Positions 11,475-24,479 of a stretch of 64,000 nucleotides of DNA are shown piece by piece; position 1 is the stretch's first letter; each line of letters opens with the position of its first letter. The stretch lies in assembly GCA_016271365.2 (NCBI GenBank), contig CM028136.1, positions 467,168,001-467,232,000 on the forward strand, given 5' to 3'. The translations under genes were made by a program, and so were the position numbers. This stretch comes from Neoceratodus forsteri (Eukaryota; Chordata; Ceratodontiformes; Ceratodontidae). The notes below the pieces were generated by a model, which saw only the letters and a list, made by a program, of their open reading frames with translations, made no database searches and was not told the DNA's origin.

Positions 11475-12060
11475 CGGTATAAGGAAGACAGTTAAAACCA
11501 TTGCTTTTTTACTATCCAGAACAAAAAAGTTGTTATAAAACCCTGGCTTCCAGCCAAATTGCCAACCCTCCCCCAGTGGGTAGCATTAATTGACTCTATC
11601 TATAAATTAGAATTGGAAATGTACTACTATATGAATCACTTGCCATTCTCTGCAGAAATCTGGAGGAAATGGACACTTTATAAACTTGACATAGTCAATA
11701 GGTTTGTACCAGAAACTGAATATATACAGCAAAATTCATTTGTATTAGATTTTTATATATTATTTTTATTTGGCTTGTTCGTACATCAGCTGTTTGCAGC
11801 TACAACCTGGGAAGCTGATCACTGTGTTCGTTTTATACTGCTAGTCAGTCTGATGAAAGGAAATACAGACTTGCCATGTACAGCAGCGGTGGTAGAGCTC
11901 ATTCTAGTATCTGTACAATAAGCTGCTTAAGACCTACCTGGTACCAATGTGCACTGATGAACCAAATGTTTACCTTTACTCTGTACTTTTTCACAGCTGT
12001 CTCCTACTTTGTGTACTGAAAAAGTTTCTCAGTAAACATTTTTATTATAAAAAAATAAAA
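11475..12060 (+). mobile_element. L1-like LINE 3' end, sense
   Basis: The plus-strand frame reads LPQWVALIDSIYKLELEMYY and EIWRKWTLYK (about 11569-11680), resembling the extreme C-terminus of L1 ORF2 ('P.L.EWL..L..IY.ME...'). A 3' UTR of about 380 bp follows and ends in an A-rich tail at 12046-12060 after CTCAGTAAACATTTTTATTA. It is heavily 5'-truncated and sits in opposite orientation to the long L1 on its left. Confidence 0.5.
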
Positions 12061-12589
12061 TTATTCAAAGTGCTTATGGATAAGTGAAATTCAATAAGGA
12101 CCATACAATTGTAGACCATTACAAATTCAAAGTTAACCACTTCCAAAAGAAGAATGGAAAGCTTATATAATGAAATGGGAGAAATTATAAATACATAGAA
12201 TTTAAAAAATGGGTTATGGGGAATCCGTACTCAGAACATGAACCTTACTGAAATAAAAGCCTTACCCCTGACCTATCACTAGATGAATACTTTCTAGACC
12301 AACCTGAACTCCAAAAGACACATTTTATAACTTTTAGCACCCTCCTGTACCCTGCCATCTTTCCACAATACTGGGACATAGAGGAAACTATGAGCCATCT
12401 TGATGACGTCCATGCCTCACCACCTGATGAGAGCATGAATGTATGTACACAGACTACAGCCTAATTGGTCTCACTATGTGCACCCATATCACAATTTTAG
12501 CTCATGAACATCTTCCGGTATAACAGGCACCACTCCTCGTCCACACCCAGTACCATTGTTCTGTACTGGTGGACTGAAATTGTTTGTTT
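12061..12589. other. No gene recognised
   Basis: Mixed sequence between LINE pieces. Weak open stretches have no recognisable domain. The right end runs into a short SINE-like core. Confidence 0.35.
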
Positions 12590-12662
12590 GTTTGAATTTT
12601 GTTGACCCGGTAAGCCCACTGGGCCTAGAGGTCCCTTTTTCAGGGGCAACCGGGGGGAGGGG
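12590..12662 (-). repeat. SINE core-like repeat, copy 1
   Basis: TTGTTGACCCGGTAAGCCCA ... TTTTTCAGGGGCAACCGGGG resembles segments at 28529-28587, 45190-45250 and 47483-47540. At 45.2 kb this block is the body of a tRNA-derived SINE. Here I cannot see the tRNA-like head. Confidence 0.45.
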
Positions 12663-12721
12663 GGGGATACAGTTGGTAAGCAATTGAAATTGAACCAGAT
12701 TAAGCTGTTGCTGGTATTTTA

Positions 12722-14907
12722 ATGAATGAGGGAAATTTGGCCAGGACACTGGGGAAATTCCTCTACTCGTTGTGGGGTGGCGCTGCTGCTCTATGGGTGT
12801 TGGAGAAGCTCAGTGTGTTTGGAGACATGGAGGAGGATGGAGTTGTGCTGCAAGCACTGGGTGCTGGAGTCGCCGAAAACGCAGCCTCTCTCCCAACTGA
12901 ATTGGTAATGGATACCGCAACTCGAGAGCAGATTACTGTTTGGGAGCCGGACAATAGATTGTCTTTGCAAGAAAAAAAAGAAATTCTACAAACGGAGCTT
13001 AGGTCAGTGGAAATCCTCATAGCTACTGAATCTCTGGGTCATGATGAATAAGGCAAAAGGAAGCGAATACAAGATACTCCATCATGCCAGTCTGTCTCAC
13101 CTAATGCGAAGGTTTTCACTTTGGATTCCTCATCACAGGTTGTGCAATCTGAGAGGGTGCGAGAGGCAGAGGCGGGGATGTAGTCCGCGTCCCAGATCGC
13201 ACGCAGTGGTCACCAGAAACCGCACTTGAAAGTGTGGGTTGGATACGGGCCCCAACGGGTGAATGGCTTGCTGATTCAAGGTTGATTTACACCAGGAAGA
13301 CAACGGAGAGTCTGCCGGAAGCAGGCCTGTCTCAATCGGTCCAGGTTTAGCCCATAACATATTTCAGGATCCTGTGCAAGTTTTAATTTCTGTCCCTATG
13401 GATATACGAGAAGTGTCTCAGGAACTGATACCAGATGGAGTTTCAGGTAAGGTGAATTTTTCACCTTTAGACTCACAGAATGAACAGACTGACATTCGGT
13501 CGGGGGTTTTGGACAAAGGGCAGGAGGATGAAGCTCCAGAATACAGGGAGATTTCTCCTCAGGTTTCCCCTTCCGGACCTAAGCAACCAATTTTTAGGCC
13601 TATAAGGAAGCAAATTGACTTGGCAAAACACAGACATGCTGTACACTTAAGATATTTGACTGGTATCCAGGAACCCCCTGATAGACAATATGTGGGGCAG
13701 GTTCTCATTAAGCAATCCTTGGGGTTTACCCCCACAGACATTTATGCATTTATACATATTTTGGGGGAGTTTACTTTTGATATCAGTTTTCAAACTGCAG
13801 AACTATTAGAATGGTTTTGGACAAAGTATGCTGTATTAAAAACTAACCCCTTATGGACCCTCTTTCAGGTCACTCCTCTTTCCAAACAAGCATTTCGGTT
13901 AATAGCTATTCTTTTCCGAAGTGAAGGAGTGAACATTGTTGATGTGATATTTTGGTTGGAACAGCAGTGTGAAGTCCTAGGAAACCCGGATCCCATTCTA
14001 GATAATGAAGGTTTCTGGAATGAGGGTTGGAGGGTAAAACTTAAGCTTTTTGAAGATGGTATGGACTTTAAACATCTACCAAATTGTCTCTTCATTGGCA
14101 GAGACAAAGGTTTTATTTTTTTATCCAGGACAGCTGCGTAGATGTTATAGATGTGGGTCTGCCAGACATATTAGTACATCTTGTATGGTTCTTCTGTGCT
14201 CCTATTGTGGAGAACCAGGTCATTCAGGTTTTCATTACGAGACTACTCCTAAATGTTCTTTGTGTCAGGACACAGGACATGTATTTACTGATTGTCCAAA
14301 GGCTTCCCATAATATGGATGAAGCTGACTTCGAGATACAGGACCAGTATTTGTCTAAAGTGGCTAGAAAAGTGAACCCCAGATCAGAGTCCTGGGTCCCT
14401 CCAGTACCACACCCCAGAAATTCTTTTATGGGCCTTACTTATGCTGAGGCAGCAAGACAGGGGCCTTTATCTACTTCGGATCGAATAGTGGTAGCAAACC
14501 CAAAACAGATAGCCCCAGTGGAAATAATGATAGAAAAACCAGTTAATGATGCTTCTCTTGCTCCTCAAGATATGTCTGAGGTCTCTACCTCCATGCCTCC
14601 CCCATCAGTCCCTCCCAAAGACTTCCAATCTGTCACTTTGAAAGGGAGTAAGTCTGTGCTGCCAGTCTCAATGAAAGTCCCAGATGGTATATCTCTCTCC
14701 AGTTCTTTTGATGTATTACAGATGGAGGAAGAAGGGGACTCAGATGCTGTTTCTGGCACATCCTCACAGAAAGATGCCATGTCAGATCTAGAGACTCCTT
14801 TGGAACCTGTCGTAAAGGTTAAAAAGAAACTATTGGGTACTAGGGTGGGCATAAGGAAAAGTATTAGGGAAAAGACGATGAATTATCAGTCTGGTTTCTT
14901 CAGTTAG
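12722..14907 (+). pseudogene. Tx1-clade ORF1 protein (zinc-knuckle nucleic-acid binding), frameshifted
   Basis: The main block reads PPDRQYVGQVLIKQSLGF, DIYAFIHILGEFTFDISFQT and NIVDVIFWLEQQCEVLG, the family's conserved region before the knuckles. A run of seven Ts at about 14112-14118 breaks the frame between RDKGFIF and YPGQLRRCYRCG. Three knuckles follow: CYRCGSARHISTSC (CX2CX4HX4C, complete), CSYCGEPGHSGFHY (last Cys replaced by Tyr) and CSLCQDTGHVFTDC (complete). A Pro/Ser-rich acidic tail and a basic end (VKVKKKLLGTRVGIRKSIRE) close the protein at 14907. The part before 13374 is in other frames. It would bind element RNA in the ribonucleoprotein. Confidence 0.85.
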
Positions 14908-17900
14908 ACGGTATAATTTGTGTTTTGCTAGCCTCAATGTAAATAGTATTAATACTGAATGTAAACGTTTAGCTATTTTTTCACTATTTTCCAATTATGC
15001 AGCTGATATAGTTTTTTTTCAAGATACCAGGTTGTATGATGTAAAGGATTTTGACACCACCTCAGCAGCATGGGTATGGGGCCCCTGTTTTTGGTCGGGT
15101 GGGATCTTTGTTGTGAGGTGGGTATTTGTTTTTCTATTTCAGACTTTAGTGTAGTACATTTTGTAGATATTTTTCCAGGAAGGGCAATGTTGTTGGATAT
15201 TCAGGTACGGGGAGTAGATTTTCGGCTAATTAATGTTTATGCACCACAGGGTAAAACTGCATGGATTGACTTGTTAAAGTTGATTAGACCATATTTATTT
15301 ACTAGTAAAAATACTGTATAGTGTTGGGTGGAGATTTTAATATTAGTAGGTTCTCCTCTGATAAAACAGGCAAGACACAGAAAGTATTTTGCGATATAGG
15401 ATTTTTAAATGATTTATTACACGAAACTGGGCTCCGAGATGTTTTTAGTAAGGAGCAGCAGAATAATTCTAAGACTTTTTTCAAGGTAAGAAAGCTACAA
15501 GGATCGATTACTTTTTTATTACCCCAACTTTGCTGTATAAGCATCAGAAAGTGCATATTGTGGTTACTTCAGATCATGGGTTATTGACAATGACTATCTC
15601 TAGTTTCCAAGAGACTACTAAAGGTCCGGGCTACTGGAGAATGAATCTTTCCTTACTTGATAGTCCAGAGATTATGGATGGGTTTATTTCCCTACTGGAA
15701 GCTAGACAATCAGTCTTTTTTTATATGATTCTCTTGTTTCTTGGTGGGAGAACAGTAAACAGTATTTGTGGGAGTATTTCCAAAAAATGGGGAAATTAAT
15801 GGGGACACATCGAAAGGATAAGTATTTGGTTTTACGAGAACACCTTAGTCAGTTGCAATCTTTACAGTTACAAGGGGATATATGTTACTTAGAGCAAATA
15901 GCGATTGTTAAGGCGGAATTGGTACAGCTTCAATATGATAGAATGAAATCCTTAGAGAGGGAACAATGGTTTGGTACACAAGGGAAGCAAGCTTTTACTA
16001 ACCTTTTTGATAGCTGTAAAGCTAGGAGAAATCAGAAGGAGATTAAACATATTAAAACAAAGAATGGGACTATATTACTTACTAATATTGAAATTTTGCA
16101 AGAAATAAATGGGTTTATTTCTTGTTTGTTCAAAGAGGACACAGCTGTACAAGACTCTCTTTTGGATGATTGGTTGCAAGAAATAAGTCTCCCACAGGTC
16201 CCAGAGCATTACTTCCTTTCCTTATTGACTCCCATTTCAAGTTTGGAGATTACAAATACAATTACTGCTCTCCCCTTAGGGAAGGCACCAGGCAAAGACG
16301 GCTTACCCAGTGAAATTTATTCTTATGTGAATCGCTATTTAGGAAAGGAATTAATACATATGTACAGTATAATGCTTGTCTAAATGATAACCGTATTCCA
16401 GATGCTACGAATATAGGTTTATTAATATTATTTAAGAGTGGTGAGAAGGAGTTATTGAGGAATTGGAGGCCTATTTCCTTGTTGAATACAGACTTTAAAA
16501 TTCTCACCAAAATACTGGGTGCTGACTGAGTTTAGTTCTATAAGATATTGTTTCACCAACACAATATTGTTCAGTACCAGGTAGACACATTACGGATGGT
16601 TTGATTTTCTTGAGAGAAATAATGGAAAAAGGAAGATCACAGGAAATTATGGGTTCTTTGGTTAGTTTAGATCAGGCAAAGGCATTTAATAGAGTAGCGC
16701 ACAGTTATGTATGAAAATATCTTCTGAAATTTAATTTCCCATGGCCTTTCATTGATTGGATTCGTATGTGCTGTACCAATGCTTCCACAATACCATATAT
16801 GAATGGGTGGTTGGGTTCTATTTGTGCTATAAAGAGCGGGGTTAGCCAGGGCTGTCCTCTGAGCCCTATGTTATACATTTTGACTTTGGAACCTTTATTA
16901 CATAAAGTGATGTTAGATATATCGATTCAAGGGGTAACAGTGTCAAGTGATGATAAAGAGATTAAATATATTGTATATGCTGATGATTTATGTTTTACCT
17001 TGGCAGATTTTCTGTCTGGTGGAGTGTTGGGAACCTTCCTGCATAACTTCACCCGGGAAACAGGTTTCAGAATAAATTTCGACAAAAGTAAGTGTATTCC
17101 AATAGGGTCAGTTTCTACGTAGCATCAGGAAATGCTTGGTATACCTATTACTTTTTCCCACTGTAAAATTTTAGGGGTCTATCTTGGTCAGGACGATATG
17201 GGCTTTCTGAATGGGGATAGTCTATTGGCAGAAGCTCCAATGAAAGTGACATATTGGAATAGATGGTTTCTTTTAAGAAAAAAGAGGGTATATATGTTAA
17301 AAACTTTTTTATTGAGTATGTTTTTACATCTCAGTGTGGTATATATGTTACCTAAACAGTTGGAAACTAAGGTGCATAGTGTTTTTTTTCAAGGTATTTG
17401 AGGCAGTCACCTTAATCCTCTCAAGAGAGGGGTTTTGTATTTATCCATTATAAGTGAAGGCCTGGGGATGATTAACCCGGTATTGTTTTTTTTTAGTATA
17501 TTTTTTCAGACAAATATTTCTCCCCTTTTACAAAAGAGGGAAAAGCTTTGGGCCCCTTGGGTTTTGGATGCAGTAGAACCTTGGTTGGAGTCTTGGGAAC
17601 TTCACAAGGGAATGGATAGGCAGAAATCTATTTTAGGCTTACCAGCACATTTTAAAAACTGTTTTAGTAAAATAAAATTGTGGGGTTTAACCAAATGTGA
17701 AGGGAGTTCATTATCAAGGAAAGAACAGTATAATTATTTAGTTCAAAAATTGTGTTGGGACACTCCACATTTTGGATCCCGCCCTGATCTGGAGTTTAAA
17801 CAAATTGCACAAATGCTGATGAACCCCCGTATACCAGTTTTTATGTGGGATGCTTTGTGGCTTTGCACTCATGGTAAACTAAATGTCAAAAATAATTTGA

Positions 17901-18330
17901 AATATAAAAGATTGACAGAGAAGTTTTGCCCAAGACAGGACTGGTGTAGCCAACAGTTGGAAACAATGAACCATTTGTATTTGACTGTTCTTTCATAAAG
18001 CAATTTTGGGGTGAAGTTGCTAGGTATTGGGTTGGCTCTCCCTTTACTGAACTAAATTCAAATATCCTGTTTTTAGGAATTCTACCTTCAGGTTGGAAGA
18101 AATATAGTTCCGGGACAATATCTTTCATTCTTATATTTATTAAGTACCACATTTGGCAGATTCGCTGTCAGTGGTCATTGAGACAAAAATATGTGACTCT
18201 GGAACAATTATTTTGGATCACACATAAGAGTTTGGTAGGGTTTAAACTGCAAGAATTGTTTAAGGTCCCACCTTAGAGGTATAAACTATGGTGGACCAAT
18301 ATTGATTGGTTGGATACAGGTTAGGATTTT
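14905..18330 (+). pseudogene. Tx1-clade ORF2 (endonuclease and reverse transcriptase), broken
   Basis: Endonuclease: CFASLNVNSINTECKRLAIF (14920), FFQDTRLYDVKDF, INVYAPQGKTAWIDLL (15230), GGDFNISRF (15325), TSDHGLLTMTISS (15570). RT: LPLGKAPGKDGLPSEIYSY (16275), RNWRPISLLNTDFKILTKIL (16460), SLDQAKAFNRVAHSYV (16665), SGVSQGCPLSPMLY (16840), YADDLCF (16980). The motif A Asp and YADD survive. C-terminal ORF2 sequence continues through other frames to about 18325 (for example SFILIFIKYHIWQIRCQW). Breaks lie near 15110, 15490, 15735, 16383, 16525, 16715, 17122, 17401 and 17998, so it cannot be translated. Confidence 0.88.
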
Positions 18331-18895
18331 TATTTCCCATTTGTCAGTAACAATTATTTTCTGTCTTGAAATTATGTTTATATTGTCATGTATTAATAAG
18401 CAGGATGTTAATTTTTATTAGAGTCTGTCTTTCTACATTTTTGACTTAAGAGGTTTTAAGATGACATATCGCTCAGTAGATATTTTCTTTCATAGTCTGA
18501 TATACTTCCCTGCTCTTTTAGTAGGGATGGGAAAAGGGTTCAGTGTCAACAAGGATTAATGTTTATGTATGCCCCAATTTTGATTTACAGTCATGTTTTC
18601 TTTTTTGTTTGTATATTTTGATTTCAAAAAAGGCTGTAATGATTTGTTGAGTTTTCTTTTATTCTTTTCCAAATACTGTACGACATAATTCTGTCAGTTT
18701 CTGTTCTTTTATAATTTGAATGAAAATTCCCCTACTTTTAGTGGGTATGGGATGGAGTTTATATACCATTATGGATTATTTATGTTTGACGTTTCTGTAT
18801 GTTGTTATACTTATTTTTTGTTTTGATTTTTATTATTATGATTTGTATGTAGTAATACATTTTTGTATGTTGTATTTCAAGTATTGAATAAAAAA

Positions 18896-21396
18896 TTCCC
18901 CTTCTCTTCTGTTGGGGAACCTTTGGCCTTGGCTATGGCCACTTGGAGTGATCCTCCAGATGGAATGAACACTACAGAGGTAGGACAGCAGGCCTCCTCT
19001 TCTATCCTCAACTTGCCAGAGGCTGAAAGTGGTATTATGGATGTGACCGAAATATAGGGAGAAGTGAGTGATTTTTTGTCTCTACTGAGGATTTAATGAT
19101 TATTGGGACAGAAACGGGAATTGGATCCGATTCTACAGATCTCATTTTAATGAAGGAAAATTTGAATTACACAGAAGATGGCCATCTGCAGTCATTGCGT
19201 GATCCAAAACCTCCAGAACAAGTAGCTCATGCTGTTATTTCTAAACCGGCAATGCAAGTTTTGAATCTAACTGTCAAAAGCTCTACTAACGCTTTCACTA
19301 GAAAGGGCCTGTCGGGGCTGGGTGAGTCACATATTGAAAATGTTAAATTGTTCACTGCTCTTTCATCTATTCACTTGCAGGCTGGCATTTCAAACACTGA
19401 CGGAAGTGTGTGCTGACAGCCTTTGCCTTGAAAGCAACCACTGTGTGTACGGATTCCCAGGCAGGCAGTTCAAACACCACTGATGGTGTGTGCCGAAAGC
19501 CCATTGCTATGGACCCGCTTTCTCCCTCTTTGGAATTCAAGACCAAGTCTGAGGTAGTGGTCGGCCTCCCACGGACATTGGGTGATTTGCAGCCTGTTAT
19601 TCAAACATCAGGGCTTTCGCATATGATGTGAGAATCTGGATTTGTTCTTAAGTATCCAGTTAGCCTTTCTACAGTTGAGCACACTATTCCAGCAGAAGCA
19701 GGAGTTGTCTATCAAACTAATTCAGCTTTGCAGACTGGGGCAAATGGCCTTTTCTTTTTCATCTAAGCCTGAGCTTGATGCCGGCTTAAGACAACCCCAA
19801 ACTGACATTTCATTGAAAGGGGAAAACAATGGACATGATCTAGATCGTAACAAACATAAACAGACTACTGTTACTGAAAAATTGCCTATTATGACTGTGG
19901 TTCATTATCTACTGCCGATTACCTCTGATAACACTTGGTCCCCCCAGACATCCTTAAAAAATGCAGGGTGGCTACAAACCTAGAAGGGGGACTAGCTGCC
20001 AGATCCAGCTTGGGACCCTAACCTAAACTTTTCCAGTCATCTCCTGAGTGGAAACCACACACTCATGAACCTGTAAAATCAGATATTTTAGGACCTCAGC
20101 CCTTAGAGAGCTCTATAAATTTGGACACATCAAAATATGACCTCTCCAAACCCTCTTTGGGCCTTGTTAATCTGAACCCATCAAAAGGTCAAAAAGTTTT
20201 GACATTGCCTGACCAAGCCGCTGTTGATGATGTCCCTATAAAAGAACTAGAGCCAGACACACCTGATGTTTCACCAGTCCAAAAACCTCTCCTTTCAGAA
20301 TTCTTCTCCAAGATAAAAAAAAAAGAAGCTGCCCCTCAGCAGAATGCAGTCTGCATATGTTATAAGGGTGGTTTGGAAGAAAGGCCTGACAGATCCTTTG
20401 TAGGACGAAAATTGTTAAAGGACTCTTTGCATTTCTCCCCTAGAGAAGTATATGCTTTCATTAATATCTCTGGGGAAGATAATTATGATATAAGCTTTCA
20501 GATGGCATATGCACTTGAATTATTTTGGGAATGCTATTCGCAGGTCAGTTTTCTCCCATATGGGATCCCTTTTTGGTGATACCTCTTACTAAACTTCTTA
20601 TTAAATATGTCACAATAATGTTTCACAATGAGGGGGTCCATGTGGATGACATTACATATTGGTTATCCCAAAAGTGTGATATACTGAGTGATCCCGAAGC
20701 AATTTTAGATACAAAATTGTTTTGGACTGAGGGATGGAAGTACAAAGTTAAACTTCGACTCTCTGATTCTGGAATGGAACATATACCACATTTTTTTACG
20801 TTAGGTAGGGATAGAGGTGTGTGTTTTTATGCAGGACAGCCAAGGGCATGTTACAAGTGTGGCTCTAGGACACACTTATCAAGTACTTATGACCAGGCCC
20901 ATTGTGATAATTGTGGGGAGTTGGAGAGTTGGGGCATATAGCCACGTAGTGTGCTAACCATACCAAGTGCGATCTCTTTGAAAAGTATGGCCATGTATGT
21001 CAGTCCTGAGCTTTTAATACAACAAGCACAGGACTCTGCCTCTGTTCCCAAAGATTCTGATTTAACTCCTTCTTCAGACCCCCTCCTACCTTCCACTATA
21101 GTGGTTTCTTCTCTCAATCCTTCCTCCTGTAAGGTAGAGGAACCTGACATCATAGTGATTGCTGATGACCCCCCCATCTGTAATTCCTAGCCAAGAAACC
21201 TCAAGTGGTAAAGTATTGTCCTGCAATCCTCTGTTGGATCCTGTATGTTACACACAGCACAGCACTACAGATAAGAACCCTTCTAGCCCTGGCATGATGC
21301 AGCCACTGTTTAGAAGATGTTCCTTGAGGAATATTAAGCAGAAGCCTCTATCTTCATCTCTCAGTCCTCCAACATTTGAATCTGATAACACTTCAC
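18896..21396 (+). pseudogene. Second Tx1-clade copy: ORF1 only, truncated
   Basis: A start-like MATWSDPPDGMNTTEVG (about 18935) leads into several frames. The conserved block LEERPDRSFVGRKLLKDSL (20377), EVYAFINISGEDNYDISFQM, VDDITYWLSQKCDILSD (20643) and TLGRDRGVCFYAGQPRACYK is clearly homologous to copy 1 but diverged. The first knuckle CYKCGSRTHLSSTY has lost its last Cys; the next keeps CDNCG only. A basic tail (FRRCSLRNIKQKPL, about 21308) matches the normal ORF1 end. The copy stops at about 21396, where CR1 sequence begins, and no ORF2 is found. Confidence 0.8.
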
Positions 21397-21573
21397 TGTC
21401 CTTCTTTCTTTGCTCCCTAATGTACCCAGAAAAGGTTATATGCCCCTTCTTAACTGAGTTGGCTACCTTTTCCTCTGTTTGGGGCTTTGCTATACTGACT
21501 GCCTTCCCCTCTTCCTTCTGCTTTAACTGGTATAGTTCTCTGTCTTGCTCCTTCTGTGTTTCCTTATACTTTC

Positions 21574-23400
21574 AGTATATTAGGGAGTGAAGAAAGACCA
21601 AAGGAGGGATACTGAGGCTTAATAAAGGGGAGGGAATGTTGGCAGAGCATGACAGTGAAAAAGCAGGGATACTGAATGAATATTTCTGCTCAGTATTCAC
21701 AAAGGAAGAGGAGGGGGAGGTACCTAAACCAAACAAGAGAAACACTTTGAAGATGGGGGTTGATACCAGTCCATTTACAGAAGAAAGGGTTCTGAAAGAA
21801 CTAATAAAATTGAAGGTGGACAAAGCAATGGGGCCTGATGGGATTCACCCAAGAATTCTAAAAGAACTAAGGGTAGAACTAGTGACACCACTGACTACTC
21901 TCTTTAACAAATCATGGGAGGATGGGGTGGTACCTGAGGACTGGAGGAGGGTGGACATAATTCCTCTTCACAAAAGTGGGAGCAGGACAGAGGCAGGAAA
22001 CTACAGACCAGTTAGTTTGACCTCAGTGGTAGGGAAAATGATGGAATCACTTCTGAAGAAAAGAATTGCTGAGTGTCTAGAGGCCAGTGGGGCACAGGAC
22101 CCAAGGCAGCATGGATTCACGATGGGAGGTCATGTAAGACAAATCTAATAGATTTCTTTGACTGGGTGACCATAGTAGTAGACCAGGGAGGGGCTGTGGA
22201 CATGGCCTACCTAGATTTTAGCAAGGCATTTGATACATTCCCACACAAAAGATTAATACACAAGTTAGCCAGCCTTGGAGTGGGTCCCAAGGTGGTAGCC
22301 TGGATAAAAAAATTGGCTAGACAACAGGACACAAAGGGTAGTATTAAACGGAGTTCACAGTGTAGAAAGGAGAGTTACTAGTGGGGTACCGAAGGGTTCA
22401 GTACTGGGACCGGTCCTTTTTAATGTCTTTATAAGTGACATTGTAGAGGAACTGGAAGGAAAAATATGTCTCTTTGCAGAGGACACAAAGATCTGCAACA
22501 GGATTGATACACAAGATGGAGTGGAAAGGATGAGAAGGGACTTGACAAGGTTGGAGGAATGGTCAAATGTATGACAGCTCAGATTCAATGCAAAGAAGTG
22601 CAAGGTAATGCACCTGGGAAACAAAAACCCAGGGGAAGAGTACACAATGGGGGGTGAGATACTGACAACAGTAAAAATGGAAAGGGACCTGGGGGTAATT
22701 ATATCAGATGACCTAAAGGTGGGCAAGCAATGTGAGAAGGCAGTAAGGAAGGCTGGGGGGATACTGGGATGCATAGTAAGAGGCAGCAATAGTAGAAAAC
22801 AGGAAGTTGTTATTCCTATGTACAGACAGTTGGTGAGACCCCATCTGGAGTACTGTGTGCAGTTCTGGAGACCCCATCTCCACAAAGACATAGACAGAGT
22901 GGAGGCTGCCCAGAGGAGGGCAACCAAAATGGTGCAGGGTCTGCACCAGAAGACATACAAAGCAAGACTAAAGGAGCTTAATATGTATACCCTTGAGGAA
23001 AGAAAGAGAGAGAGAGAGAGGACATGATAGAAACTTTCAAGTACCTCAAGGGAATCAACAAAGTCCAAGAGGGTAGCATCTTTCAGAAAAAGAGATGTGC
23101 AAGAACAAGGGGACACAATTTGAAGATAGAGGGGTACGGCTCAGAATTAATGTGAGGCAGTATTTTTTCATGGAGAGGGTTGTGGATGCATGGAACAGCC
23201 TCCCTGAGGAGGTTATGGAGTCAAGAACAGTTGGGGAATTCAAGAATGCATGGGACAGACATAAGGCAGTCCTAGTGGGGGGTAGGAAGAAGTAATCTGT
23301 TGGTTAACTAGGATCTGCAGCTTTTCTGTTAGGTAGGAAAATCGGCAGACTTGGTGGGCCAAGCCGTCCTTATCTGCCATCAAATTCTATGTTTCTATGT
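21574..23400 (+). pseudogene. CR1 reverse transcriptase and 3' end
   Basis: The frame reads DKAMGPDGIHPRILKELRVE (21815), YRPVSLTSVVGKMMESLL (22001), AYLDFSKAFDTFPHKRLIHK (22205; motif A) and, after breaks, [16 protein letters not shown] (22390) and LFAEDTKICN (22470), where motif C FADD has become FAED. Then VMHLGNKNPGEEYTMGG, MERDLGVIISDD and LVRPHLEYCVQFW lead to the thumb region. The 3' end at 23380-23400 is AATTCTATGTTTCTATG without poly(A), typical of CR1. Frameshifts near 22135 and 22315 disable it. Confidence 0.88.
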
Positions 23401-24400
23401 TCCAGAATGATGTCTTTTTCTCCCTAACCCCACCACATCTTTTGAGAACCATAGTATTTTTTTCCTTTGTTTAGTTTTGTTTATTTGCTTCACACAAAGG
23501 CTTGTTGCCTTTGTGATGGCAGTTTTGATTTTTTCCCATTGTCCCTCCACTCCTTCTTCTTGCTTATTTGCTAGTGCTTTTCTGAGGTACTCTCGCATTT
23601 TGCCAAAGTCAACCCTCCTAACGTCCAGTACCCTCGCTTTTGTATGGCTTGACTCTACGGCTGTGTTTATCATGAACCACACTGTTTGGTGGTCACTTGT
23701 TCCCAGATTGCTACCCACTTCTAAATCTGAGATCCTCTCTCCATCCCTGTTTGAGAGTACCAGGTCTAAGATTGCTTCCTCTAGAGTGGGTTCCAACACT
23801 AACTGTCTGAGGCATGCCCCTTGCAGGGCATTGAGAATGACCCTGCTCTTGGATGTGGCTGCAGCAAAGGTGCTCCAGTTAACATCTGACATATTCAGAC
23901 CCCCCATCAACAATATCTCCCCTTTTTCTGCCATTCTAAGGATGCCTTCTATCATTTCCTTCCCCTGAGATGGGGGTCTGTATATAACCCCTGTGCGGAT
24001 TGTGGTGCCATATCCTGTCTCCAGGGTGACCCAGAGTGCCTCCTCTCCTCTCCTCTCTGTTTACCCTTTAGTTCCATTGCTTTGAACCCTTCCCTTAAGT
24101 AGAGAGCTACTCCTCCTCCTCTTTTACCCTCCCTGTCCTTTCTGTAGATTGTGTACCCTGGTATGTTGACATCCCAGTCATGGTTCTCTGTGTACCATGT
24201 TTCTGTGACTGCCACGATATTGAGGAATCCCTCTTCCATCAAGGCCACTAGTTCAGGGAGCTTGTTAACCAGACTATGGGTACTAGTACTCATCACCCTC
24301 CATTTTTTGGTGGCCTTAGCCCTTTTAGCCCCATCTCTGTCCATACTGCCTTTGCCTTCTTCTCCATTTACCCCTGTCCTGCTCCCTATTGACTTCTCTA
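23401..24400 (-). pseudogene. CR1 ORF2 endonuclease domain, antisense
   Basis: Reading right to left: LVNKLPELVALMEEGFLN, IVAVTETWYTENHDWD and IPGYTIYRKDREGKRGGG (24270-24100), then LLMGGLNMSDVNW (normally 'GDFN', here GGLN), AILDLVLSNRDG, SDHQTVWF (23700) and the end KKILWFSKDVVGLGRK. These are the apurinic-endonuclease motifs that nick target DNA. The Asp of 'GDFN' is lost and a frame break lies near 23960-24000. It stops at the exact 3' end of the sense CR1 piece, and its linker continues at 21573. Confidence 0.85.
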
Positions 24401-24479
24401 CCTTGATGTTTACCTCACTAACTATCCTGTTTTGGTGGGGGGCTGGAGTTTCCCTGCTCCTTTTCAGTGCCTCCCCCCC

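Larger units (their letters stand above)
12722..18895 (+). mobile_element. Tx1-clade LINE, nearly complete, decayed (copy 1)
   Basis: ORF1 (12722-14907) has the Tx1-type capsid-like region followed by CCHC zinc knuckles, and ORF2 (14905-18330) has endonuclease, RT and C-terminal region. A 3' UTR of about 560 bp ends with GAATAAAAAA near 18883-18892. ORF1 and ORF2 abut, with ORF2 beginning within about 30 bp of the ORF1 stop, as in Tx1/L1 relatives. Tx1-clade elements are often target-specific; here another Tx1-type ORF1 in the same orientation starts right after the tail. Confidence 0.88.

Noticed and set aside
13970..14141. Programmed frameshift at the T7 run in Tx1 ORF1
   Set aside because: Several other random frameshifts and stops in the same element make simple indel decay the better explanation; no pseudoknot or slippery heptamer of known type was evident.
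14050..14340. Host CCHC zinc-knuckle (CNBP-like) gene
   Set aside because: The knuckles follow a Tx1 ORF1 block and are followed at once by an endonuclease-RT ORF2; only three knuckles, one degenerate.
23003..23020. GA microsatellite as a functional site
   Set aside because: Short GA run inside a CR1 pseudogene, as also at 53395-53420 and 42551-42572; ordinary slippage.
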